Source: CAXXOK01 sp963675925 (lineage in GTDB: Bacteria > Bacillota > Clostridia > Christensenellales > Aristaeellaceae). From it: 64,000 nucleotides of DNA. The stretch is from the NCBI GenBank assembly GCA_963675925.2, contig CAXXIB010000004.1, positions 1,054,001-1,118,000 on the forward strand, in the 5' to 3' direction. Position 1 is the first letter of the stretch, and each line of letters opens with the position of its first letter. This document shows positions 51,543 to 59,908 of this stretch, piece by piece. The position numbers and the translations under genes are program-made. The notes under the pieces were generated by a model. That model was not told the origin of the DNA. It did not search any database and saw only the letters and a program-made list of their open reading frames with translations.

Positions 51543-53375
51543 TTGAGTAGGAAGGAAAATCACAAGACAGGAATAGCGCGTCTGCTTGAAATAGCGAATG
51601 AAAAGCGCGGGCTTTTACTACTGGCAGAAGGGCTGTCCGTTCTAAGCGCGCTTATGCAGCTTGTGCCCTTTGCGGCGATTTATTTTATCGTTGAGGAACT
51701 GCTGAAAAATGCAGTCAATCCGGGGCTTATAAACAAAGCTACCATTCAGTTTTGGGGCCTTATGGCGCTTGTTTCACTGGTGCTGTCACTTGTGCTTTTG
51801 TATGTGAGTTCTATGGCTTCCCACGTTTCGGCTTTCCGAATCTTGTACGGGCTTCGGCTGAAGTTAGCCGAGCACCTGGCCAAGCTCCCGATGGGGTATC
51901 ACACGCAGAAGTCCACAGGAGCCGTGAAAAAAATTCTGGAGTTCAGTGTAGAGAAAATCGAAAGTTTTATTGCGCATCAACTCCCGGATTTTGTCGCGGC
52001 AGCAGCAACTCCCGTCATTATGCTGGCAGCGATGTATTATCTTGACTGGCGGCTGGCGTTGAGCTGCACTGTTCCCATCCTTGTGGCATTTTTATTGCAA
52101 ATGTTTGCTTTTATGGGGGAGGAAGGAATGCAGGATTCCAGGCGTTATAACGACGCGTTGGAAGAAATGAATGCAACGGGTGTGGAGTATGTTCGCGGTA
52201 TGCCAGCAGTCAAGGTATTCGGCATGACGGTGAAGTCATTTTTGCAGTTTTACAACACCATTAAAAATTACCACAGCCTCGCCGTGCGTATAGGGAAAAC
52301 CTATAAGCGTCCATATGCGGTGTTTTTCGTTCTGTTGACGTCTCTTTTATCGTTTATCCTACCGGTTGGTGTTTTTGTCCTAAGCGGACAACCGAACAAT
52401 CAGGCGTTTGCCCTGACACTGCTGTTCTTTTTGATATTCGGACCGGGAGTATCCGTACCCGTACTGAAGCTTTTGTATCTTGGCGGGGATCTAAGACAGG
52501 TCTCCGAAGGCGTGAAAAGAGTGGACGCGATTCTCGCCAGGCAGCCCGTTGCCGAACCGGAGCATCCCGAGATTCCCGAAAACTATACGGTAGCGTTTGA
52601 AAATGTTAGTTTCTCGTATGACGATCAGGATGCGGCGACGCGTGTCAATGCCCTTACCGATGTTTCCTTTATCGCCAATGAAAAAGAAATGACCGCGCTG
52701 GTCGGTCCATCCGGAAGCGGAAAATCGACCATCGCAAACCTCATCCCCCGATTTTGGGACGTCTCCTCGGGCAGTATCTGTATCGGGGGCGTCGATATCA
52801 GGCATATGAAAATAGAAAAGCTTATGGACACCGTATCCTTTGTTTTTCAAGATGTGCACCTGTTTTATGACACGATCGAGGAAAACATCCGCATGGGAAA
52901 TATGAGCGCCACCAAGGAACAGATCGTCGAGGCGGCCAAGAAAGCGTGCTGTCACGAGTTTATCGAAAATCTTCCGCAAGGCTATCAGACAAAGATTGGA
53001 GAAGGCGGCACCTATCTTTCGGGCGGTGAGGCACAGCGCGTTTCCATTGCACGGGCGTTGCTTAAAGACGCTCCTATTCTTGTGCTCGATGAGGCCACGT
53101 CTTTTGCCGATCCTGAGAACGAGACAAAAATACAGCAGGGATTGAGCGAACTTATACGCGGAAAGACAGTGATCATCATCGCTCATCGTCTGTCCACGAT
53201 ACGGGAAGCCGATCAAATACTGGTAATAAACGAAGGGGAAATTGTGGAGAGTGGTCGTCACGATGCGCTTGTGGAACGAAACGGGCTTTATCAGCGGATG
53301 TGGGAAGCCCATGTCGACGCGGGAGCATGGGCAATCGCAAAAGAAACGCCTGGAAAGGAGGTGCAGTCGCAGTGA
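51543..53375 (+). CDS. ABC half-transporter 1 (membrane domain fused to ATPase)
   Basis: About 610 residues. Six helices (to about 300) form a type-I exporter-fold domain, followed by an ATPase with Walker A GPSGSGKST, signature LSGGEAQR, Walker B LVLDEAT and H-loop IIAHRLST. The TTG at 51543 has GAGGTGA upstream; the GTG at 51534 lies within that site. Together with the next gene it forms a heterodimer like YbtP/YbtQ or IrtAB, which import ferric siderophores although built as exporters. Confidence 0.9.
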   Translation: MSRKENHKTGIARLLEIANEKRGLLLLAEGLSVLSALMQLVPFAAIYFIVEELLKNAVNPGLINKATIQFWGLMALVSLVLSLVLLYVSSMASHVSAFRILYGLRLKLAEHLAKLPMGYHTQKSTGAVKKILEFSVEKIESFIAHQLPDFVAAAATPVIMLAAMYYLDWRLALSCTVPILVAFLLQMFAFMGEEGMQDSRRYNDALEEMNATGVEYVRGMPAVKVFGMTVKSFLQFYNTIKNYHSLAVRIGKTYKRPYAVFFVLLTSLLSFILPVGVFVLSGQPNNQAFALTLLFFLIFGPGVSVPVLKLLYLGGDLRQVSEGVKRVDAILARQPVAEPEHPEIPENYTVAFENVSFSYDDQDAATRVNALTDVSFIANEKEMTALVGPSGSGKSTIANLIPRFWDVSSGSICIGGVDIRHMKIEKLMDTVSFVFQDVHLFYDTIEENIRMGNMSATKEQIVEAAKKACCHEFIENLPQGYQTKIGEGGTYLSGGEAQRVSIARALLKDAPILVLDEATSFADPENETKIQQGLSELIRGKTVIIIAHRLSTIREADQILVINEGEIVESGRHDALVERNGLYQRMWEAHVDAGAWAIAKETPGKEVQSQ

Positions 53376-55111
53376 AGAAATTTTTCTACAACATGTCCAG
53401 CGGCCATCCAAAGACCTTGGTCATGCCATGCTTTGCCGCTTTTGTGAACGGACTTTGCAAAATACTGCCGGCGGCACTGCTTTTTGAGGTGTTTAATACC
53501 GTTTATCTATATTTTGCAAGTCCCGATACGACGCTGGATATCGCGCACCTATGGCTGGTAAGCGCAATACTTATCGGCTGGATCCTTGTTCTGTTTATTT
53601 CGTTTTCCTTTGAATATAATAAAACGCTCACCGCGTCCTATGATGTTTCGGCAAAGGGACGGACGGCCTTGGCGGAGCATCTGCGCAAGCTGTCTCTGGG
53701 GTTTCTGGGCAGCCGTGATCCGGGTGACCTTACGACGATGATGCTGAGCGATTATACGCAGGTTGAAACGACGAACGCGCACTATCTGCCACAGCTTGTC
53801 AGCGCTGTGACATTTCCTGTTTTGGCTTTTGTGTCACTGCTGTTTTTCAGTTGGAAAATGGCGTTGGCCATGTTCGTGGCTATACCGGTATCTCTGATCA
53901 TTGTATGGCTTTCGGCCGGACTACAGCTCCGCCTTGGGAAAAACCATGTGAAAGCAAAAGTGGACAGCGCCAGCCGCTTGCAGGAATACCTGCTCGGAAT
54001 GAGGGAAATCAAGGCCCACAATATGGGCGGCGAACGGTTTGAACGGCTGCGAGAGGCCTTTCAACGCCTTATGCGTGAATCCATTCGTATAGAGGGAATC
54101 ATGGGTTCTGTGATGATGGTCGCCATTGCAATATTACGGTCCGGATTGACCGTGATGATTTCCGTTGGCTCCTACCTGCTTTTGGACGGGGAACTGACTT
54201 TCCCTGTGTTTCTTGTGTTCCTGTTGCTTGGAACCCGCGTATTTGATCCGATGACCGCCGTGCTTACTAATTATTCCTCAATCCGCTATTCGGTGCTGAG
54301 CGCTGAGCGTATTATGGAAATACGCCACGAAAGTCCTCTGCCGGGAAGCAAAGCTGCGCCGGAGGGAAATAGTATTCGTTTTGAGAACGTGACCTTCTCC
54401 TACGATGAAGGCAACGTACTGAGCGACGTTACTTTTTCAATTCCTACCAATAGCATCACGGCACTCGTAGGCCCGTCCGGCAGCGGTAAAAGCACGATAA
54501 CGCGCCTGATCGCCCGCTTCTGGGACGTGCAGGGAGGCAAAGTGCTTTTGGACGGCATGAATATCAAAGAGATTGACCCCGAAAAACTGCTGTCCCGTAT
54601 TGCAATGGTTTTTCAGGATGTCTATCTTTTTAAGGATACGATACGCAATAACATCCAAGTCGGTAAGGTGGATGCCACGCAGGATGAGATCGAGCGGGTG
54701 GCCAAGCAGGCCTGTTGCCACGACTTTATCATGAAGCTGCCGCAGGGCTACGATACGCCGGTCGGGGAGGGTGGCTGCACACTGTCCGGCGGGGAAAAAC
54801 AACGGATATCCATCGCTCGCGCACTATTAAAGGACGCGCCGATCGTGCTGCTGGACGAGGCGACGGCATCGCTAGACCCGGAAAATGAAACGCAGGTGCA
54901 GCGCGCCATAAACGCCCTTGTTGCAAACAAAACCGTAGTCATTATTGCGCACCGTTTAAAAACCATAAAGGGTGCGGATAACATTATTGTTTTGGACGAT
55001 GGACGGATCGCCGAGCAGGGCACCCACGAAGAACTGTTAAACAAAGCAGGCCTGTATCATCGCCTGTGGCATCTACAGCAGCAATCGGCAGGTTGGAGCA
55101 TGAAAGTATGA
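53372..55111 (+). CDS. ABC half-transporter 2 (membrane domain fused to ATPase)
   Basis: 579 residues from the GTG at 53372, which overlaps the previous stop (GTGA) and has AAAGGAGGT upstream; the longer start at 53300 is out of context. Membrane domain to about 310, then Walker A GPSGSGKST, signature LSGGEKQR, Walker B VLLDEAT, IIAHRLKT. Partner of the preceding half-transporter. Confidence 0.9.
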   Translation: MKKFFYNMSSGHPKTLVMPCFAAFVNGLCKILPAALLFEVFNTVYLYFASPDTTLDIAHLWLVSAILIGWILVLFISFSFEYNKTLTASYDVSAKGRTALAEHLRKLSLGFLGSRDPGDLTTMMLSDYTQVETTNAHYLPQLVSAVTFPVLAFVSLLFFSWKMALAMFVAIPVSLIIVWLSAGLQLRLGKNHVKAKVDSASRLQEYLLGMREIKAHNMGGERFERLREAFQRLMRESIRIEGIMGSVMMVAIAILRSGLTVMISVGSYLLLDGELTFPVFLVFLLLGTRVFDPMTAVLTNYSSIRYSVLSAERIMEIRHESPLPGSKAAPEGNSIRFENVTFSYDEGNVLSDVTFSIPTNSITALVGPSGSGKSTITRLIARFWDVQGGKVLLDGMNIKEIDPEKLLSRIAMVFQDVYLFKDTIRNNIQVGKVDATQDEIERVAKQACCHDFIMKLPQGYDTPVGEGGCTLSGGEKQRISIARALLKDAPIVLLDEATASLDPENETQVQRAINALVANKTVVIIAHRLKTIKGADNIIVLDDGRIAEQGTHEELLNKAGLYHRLWHLQQQSAGWSMKV

Positions 55112-55806
55112 GGGCGGAAAGCAGAACGCTTCATTTCGACCCAAGGACAAAGCTTTTTGCCATCCTCCTTCTCGGGGCGTTTACATTTACAGCAACCGAA
55201 ACGGGCGTTCTTATACTGCTGACTGCGACATCTGTCTACCTGCTTGTTCAAGGGATGTATAAAAAAACCTTGCGGTTTTTGCTGGGCTTTGGAATTTTGT
55301 TCGGCCTGCAGTACCTCATTGATACGTATTTCACAGGAGCCGCCGCTGTTTTCGGCTTTGTTGTATTTATCATCGTCCGTTTTATTCCTGTGCTCATGGC
55401 GGCGTCGGCACTTTCCGCAGCACCGTCCGGGGAATTGATTGCGGCGCTGCAGAAGTTGCATCTACCCAAAGCCGTGATTATTCCCCTGGCGGTCGGGCTT
55501 CGTTTTATGCCGAGCATCTCCAAGGAGTTTTCTGCGATCCGGGACGCTATGCGACTGCGGGGCATCTCACTTGCCTCATGGAACACGTTTGCACACCCCG
55601 TAATGACGGCAGAATGTGTTCTTGTGCCCTTGCTGATCCGAAGTATGAAGATATCTGACGAACTGGGCGCATCCGCTACGGCCCGCGGCATCGACAATCC
55701 CGAACCAAGGACCTGCCTGCGACAGCTTCATTTTGAACTTTCGGACGGAATCACACTGCTTGCACTTTGTGCCGTGGGGATACTGACAGGTATGTTTTTT
55801 ACATAG
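55108..55806 (+). CDS. ECF transporter T component
   Basis: 232 residues from the ATG at 55108, overlapping the upstream stop (ATGA). Starts MRAESRTLHFDPRTKLFAIL, the usual EcfT beginning. About five helices are followed by the conserved coupling segments DAMRLRGIS and SATARGID that contact the ATPases. It connects the S component to EcfA. Confidence 0.9.
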   Translation: MRAESRTLHFDPRTKLFAILLLGAFTFTATETGVLILLTATSVYLLVQGMYKKTLRFLLGFGILFGLQYLIDTYFTGAAAVFGFVVFIIVRFIPVLMAASALSAAPSGELIAALQKLHLPKAVIIPLAVGLRFMPSISKEFSAIRDAMRLRGISLASWNTFAHPVMTAECVLVPLLIRSMKISDELGASATARGIDNPEPRTCLRQLHFELSDGITLLALCAVGILTGMFFT

Positions 55807-55828
55807 ACGCATCGAGGACGGAGAATCA

Positions 55829-57325
55829 ATGATTGAACTGAGAAACATTAGCTTTCGATTTAACAACGAACAGGAGCAGATATCTGATCTGTCGCTGAAG
55901 ATAAAACAAGGTGAATTCGTAGTCATAACCGGCCAATCCGGCTGTGGAAAAACAACGCTGACCCGCATTATCAACGGGCTTATCCCATACTATTATGAGG
56001 GAACGCTGACCGGAAAATTCCACTTAAGCGGACAAAACACGGAAGCGCTGCAGCCGTGGGAATTCGGTAAGTGTGTGGGGAGCGTGTTTCAGGACCCTCG
56101 AAGCCAGTTCTTTGCCGCCGTTTCGAAAGGCGAAATAGCGTTTTGCTGTGAAAACTACGGTGTACCCTCTAAAGAGATTGCCATTAAGGTTGACGATATG
56201 GCATACGCCCTGGGTATCAAGCCGCTCCTTTCCAGGGAATTGCTGACCCTCTCAAGCGGAGAAAAACAAAAAATCGCCGTAGCGTCCGCCTCGGCGATGG
56301 GCCCGCCCGTTTATGTTTTGGATGAACCGTCGGCGAATTTGGATATGAATGCCACGCAAGAGCTTGCGGAAATACTGAACCGTTTAAAGAACAATGGCAG
56401 TACGATTGTGATTGCCGAGCATCGGCTGTATTATCTGATGGCGCTTGCAGACCGCATCATATATATAACGGATGGTAAAATCCGGCACGAGTACACAGCG
56501 GAACAGATGCGAGCCTTAACAAGACAGCAGCTTGCCGATATGGGCCTTCGGGCAACAAGAGTAGAAGCGTCCGACCAGGATTTAATTCGTGGTGACATCG
56601 CTATGGGCGATGGCAAACCTGCCGTAAGCGTGAAAGAGTTATATCTGAAAGTTGGAAAAAACCGTGATTACCTTCTTTCAGCGCTGTCTTTTGAGATTCA
56701 TCCGGGGGAAATCGTGGCTTTGACAGGCTCAAACGGTGTGGGGAAGACCACGCTTGCACGTACGCTGTGTGGACTGGCTCGGGAGACGAGCGGGCAGATT
56801 TTGTATCAAGGAAGTGCAATCAAGCCTTCTACGCGCTATAGATACGCATGGTTTGTTATGCAGGATGCCGATTGCCAGTTGTTTTCCGAAAGTGTTCTGG
56901 GAGAGATGACCGTCGGCAAAAAGGCATCGCCGGTGCTTTTAGAAAAAGCGGAGGGAATCTTGACGGAGCTGGATCTGTGGCAATACAAGGACAGACATCC
57001 GGCCTCACTCTCCGGTGGGCAAAAACAGCGGCTTACACTGGCCGTAGCGCTTATGCAGGAGACCAGTCTTCTGATTTTGGATGAGCCAACCTCCGGCCTT
57101 GATGGGAAAAATCTTGAAAAGGTAGTACAGTGCGTGAAAAAGCATGCGCAAGCAGATAAAGCGGTTCTGATCATCACACATGATCATGAGCTTGTACAAA
57201 AGGCCTGTACAAGAATGCTTCATTTGAAAGACGGTACGCTGACAAATGATTTTCCTTTACACAAAGATACGTTTGGGACAGCGATCAACTGCTTGCTGGC
57301 AGAAAAAGATGCTCAGTATCGGTAA
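55829..57325 (+). CDS. fused double ATPase of the ECF transporter
   Basis: 498 residues with two complete ATPases. Domain 1: Walker A GQSGCGKTT, signature LSSGEKQK, Walker B VYVLDEPS. Domain 2: Walker A GSNGVGKTT, signature LSGGQKQR, Walker B LLILDEPT. The fusion replaces separate EcfA1 and EcfA2. It provides the energy for the S component encoded first in the operon. Confidence 0.92.
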   Translation: MIELRNISFRFNNEQEQISDLSLKIKQGEFVVITGQSGCGKTTLTRIINGLIPYYYEGTLTGKFHLSGQNTEALQPWEFGKCVGSVFQDPRSQFFAAVSKGEIAFCCENYGVPSKEIAIKVDDMAYALGIKPLLSRELLTLSSGEKQKIAVASASAMGPPVYVLDEPSANLDMNATQELAEILNRLKNNGSTIVIAEHRLYYLMALADRIIYITDGKIRHEYTAEQMRALTRQQLADMGLRATRVEASDQDLIRGDIAMGDGKPAVSVKELYLKVGKNRDYLLSALSFEIHPGEIVALTGSNGVGKTTLARTLCGLARETSGQILYQGSAIKPSTRYRYAWFVMQDADCQLFSESVLGEMTVGKKASPVLLEKAEGILTELDLWQYKDRHPASLSGGQKQRLTLAVALMQETSLLILDEPTSGLDGKNLEKVVQCVKKHAQADKAVLIITHDHELVQKACTRMLHLKDGTLTNDFPLHKDTFGTAINCLLAEKDAQYR

Positions 57326-57348
57326 TTTGATAAGTGAGGGGTAAAAAG

Positions 57349-57573
57349 GTGCATCTTACCACGTCAAAAGAGCATTACCTTAAAACAATATATAGTTTGT
57401 CAGATGATAATCAGGGCGCGCATATAACAGAAATAGCGGAGAAACTCGACATATCCAAAGCAAGTGTATGTACCACCATGAAAGCTCTGCAAGAGGGTCA
57501 TTGTAAACATGAAAAGACCGCAATCCTTTATATAGTAGAGGATTGCGGACTTCTCATTCCTGGTGGAGCATAG
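57349..57573 (+). pseudogene. truncated DtxR/MntR-like metalloregulator
   Basis: From the GTG at 57349 (GAGGGG upstream) it reads MHLTTSKEHYLKTIYSLSDD and ITEIAEKLDISKASVCTTMK, the winged-helix start of DtxR-family repressors. After LQEGH the sequence turns into the terminator and tRNA region, so the rest of the DNA-binding domain and all metal-binding and dimerisation parts are missing. It was the last gene of the transporter operon. It is probably not functional, so another repressor copy must act on the dyads, if they are used. Confidence 0.7.
57511..57548 (-). terminator. terminator downstream of the tRNA 3' end
   Basis: Minus strand CCGCAATCCT...AGGATTGCGG followed by TCTTTTC; 12 bases past the CCA. 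Also usable on the plus strand for the transporter operon. Confidence 0.7.
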
Positions 57574-57606
57574 GAGACTCGAACTCCTGACCCCAACATT
57601 GCCAGA
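57561..57606 (-). tRNA. 3' fragment of a tRNA gene, attachment-site scar
   Basis: Minus strand: GGGGTC variable region, T-arm AGGAG-TTCGAGT-CTCCT, acceptor strand ATGCTCC, discriminator A and encoded CCA. A matching 5' acceptor (GGAGCAT), D-arm and anticodon arm are not found in the 5' direction (higher coordinates), so only the 3' part remains. Such fragments mark the far end of elements that integrate into tRNA genes; the intact gene would be at the other end, to the right beyond the window. The amino-acid type cannot be told. Confidence 0.75.
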
Positions 57607-57826
57607 TAATTTTGTTGGTATTATGAGCTGTCAAGACATATTAAGAAGTCCGAAATCAAATGAAAAGCACATGTGATATTATCAAGTGGTGTTGCTCGGT
57701 GGTATCGGTGTTGGGGTATGAGTTGGGGTAGTTAAAAATTGTTTTGTTGTTATTATTCGTTTGCACTTATTATCATTATTTTAAATGAGTGATCTGATAT
57801 AGTAGGGTGAAACCTTCATTAAAAAC

Positions 57827-59893
57827 TTATGATTCACCCGCTTGTTGTTGATATGCTTGGATGATTATATTCAGAATGTCATCGAGATCATTCAAGCTAT
57901 CCATAAACATATCTACATCTCCGTTTCCCCATCTACCTAACCCAGTGACATCACGACATATTCCCTTTGGATCAACAACGTCACTATATTTCATATTAAC
58001 AGTCATACGGAGTCCTGATTTCTGTACTTCTATGTCTACGAAATTTGTATCCAATTTGTAGGCTATGTAAAGTTTTTTGTATTCTCGCTTTACATATATG
58101 CTTAGGCCAAGAATACGAGCATTCAATTTCTCGAAAAGCACCCGATTATATGCATTCCAATATGGATAATCTTCCAGTGTGTATTGCGATGTGGGATTTA
58201 CCTGTTTACGATAAGGTGCCAGTTCATCATCAGTCAGCGAGGGATATGGCCATGCCTTTTTTGCTATTTCGCTTAACTGTGCGGCACGCTCTTTAACTTG
58301 TGGTTCAGCCCATGTTGCCTGGGCGATAATATATTTATTCAATCTGAGAGCGCTTTCTTTAAAACCACCTGTCATGTTAAGCTTTTCAGTAAAGGAGGAG
58401 TCGCTCATTTCAGAGTTATATGCTGTAAGTGTTAAATTACCGATCGTGTGAAGATGCCTTTGTTGTATTTCGCTCCAATCATCACCTAAGGCATTGATCC
58501 ACTCTGCCGATAAAGTAGGATTTTGTGGAATAATGTGCTCAATGGTTAAATTATCCAATGACACAATAGATTTGTTATCCCAATTCTCGAGTCGGGTTAG
58601 GATATAGCGGCAGCGGTTCATGTTGTAAATGTCTCTAGTTACAAAGGTGGCAAGGAAATGCATATCTGTTGGGAATTCTTTATACGAATCGAGTAAAATG
58701 AAGAAAGCTTTGATCGAGTTTAGATAATCATTTGGGTTAATTTCATTTTTCATCGTGGCAAAAGTCTTGTTTAGTGAGTTTGTGGCAATATCACAAACAG
58801 CTCTGCGCAATACATAGCTTACACAAAGGAGGATAATATCCTGCAGCTCTTCAATGCTAATCAATCCTTTATCCCGATCATCATGGGTTTTTAGGAGAAA
58901 CGGATATGCAACTTCCATTCGAATGATTCTCATGTCGCTATATAATGATTTTAAGACAGAATCAGAACTTCTGACAAAAAACATGTCCGTGTAGTATCTC
59001 GCAAAACTGTAGATGTCTTTACATAGCTCATGAATGCCAATAGCGTTTTTTTCATGATAACTTTTAAATTCCTTATAGATTTCTTTTTTTCTGGGTATTC
59101 TTCCAAGCTTCATTGTAAGATAATCCCGGAAGAAGTTATCCATAAGATCGCTTTGCTGTGCGTGGTCAAATAGCAGTTCTGTAGGTCTCCAGATGCTATT
59201 GTATATATCTGTTTGCTTATTAGAATCTAATCCCATAAGAAGATAATTGCGGATGAGATCGGAGTCCTTCAAATTCATGCCTGTTGAGTTAAGACTTTCA
59301 AAAATTGCCTGTGGATCATCATATTGACGGTCGAGAACAATATCAACGATTTGAAGCTTTCCAATAGTATCATATAAAGCTGAGGCAGAAATCTTCTGTT
59401 TAGCTAATTGTTCTGAAAAGTAATTGTAGTTGTCCAATACACGGGATTTTAGCGTATTGGGAAAAGGTGTAATATCAATCTTTTTTATTAAAGCGTCTCG
59501 ATCAGATTGTGTAAGGAGCAGTTTGTATTTTGCGTCACCCGATTCATATTGGTTTAGCAAGAGTGTATTCGTTAGCTTTTCTGGGTTTACGCCACAATTA
59601 GGGTTATTTATAGCATAGTCACGTAAAGCAACTAGAAGTAAAGTTAAGGTTGTCAGGCGTTGTTGGCCATCGATAATCATTGCTAAAGTTGTACCGGCAG
59701 TGGACGGTTCATCTATTCGGACGATAGAGCCGATAAAATGACCTTCCTTTTTGGTAATGTTTAATTCGATGATATCGTTCCAAAGGCGAGCGCATTGTTC
59801 TCGTCCCCAGCTATAAGCCCTTTGATAAAGAGGGATCAGATACCTGCAAGTACCGTTAAGATATTTGAAAATGTCACTTTTAAAAGCATTCAT
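57827..59893 (-). CDS. DUF262/DUF1524 (GmrSD-like) restriction protein
   Basis: 688 residues, GGAGG upstream. The N-terminal DUF262 domain has the ParB/sulfiredoxin-like IPLYQRAYSWG and IDGQQRLTTLTLL motifs (NTP-driven, GmrS-like). The DUF1524 nuclease follows near residue 445: TIEHIIPQNP...HTIGNLTLTAYNSEMSD, an HNH-type His site (GmrD-like). A C-terminal extension (about 590-680) resembles DUF5655. GmrSD enzymes cut phage DNA with modified cytosines. It is 15 bases after hsdR, so it sits within the type I operon. Confidence 0.88.
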   Translation of the reverse strand: MNAFKSDIFKYLNGTCRYLIPLYQRAYSWGREQCARLWNDIIELNITKKEGHFIGSIVRIDEPSTAGTTLAMIIDGQQRLTTLTLLLVALRDYAINNPNCGVNPEKLTNTLLLNQYESGDAKYKLLLTQSDRDALIKKIDITPFPNTLKSRVLDNYNYFSEQLAKQKISASALYDTIGKLQIVDIVLDRQYDDPQAIFESLNSTGMNLKDSDLIRNYLLMGLDSNKQTDIYNSIWRPTELLFDHAQQSDLMDNFFRDYLTMKLGRIPRKKEIYKEFKSYHEKNAIGIHELCKDIYSFARYYTDMFFVRSSDSVLKSLYSDMRIIRMEVAYPFLLKTHDDRDKGLISIEELQDIILLCVSYVLRRAVCDIATNSLNKTFATMKNEINPNDYLNSIKAFFILLDSYKEFPTDMHFLATFVTRDIYNMNRCRYILTRLENWDNKSIVSLDNLTIEHIIPQNPTLSAEWINALGDDWSEIQQRHLHTIGNLTLTAYNSEMSDSSFTEKLNMTGGFKESALRLNKYIIAQATWAEPQVKERAAQLSEIAKKAWPYPSLTDDELAPYRKQVNPTSQYTLEDYPYWNAYNRVLFEKLNARILGLSIYVKREYKKLYIAYKLDTNFVDIEVQKSGLRMTVNMKYSDVVDPKGICRDVTGLGRWGNGDVDMFMDSLNDLDDILNIIIQAYQQQAGES

Positions 59894-59908
59894 GTTGGCT
59901 ATCCTCCA

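Noticed and set aside
57561..57640. Complete tRNA gene
   Set aside because: Only the T-arm and 3' acceptor strand are present; no 5' acceptor GGAGCAT, D-arm or anticodon arm follows at the right distance.
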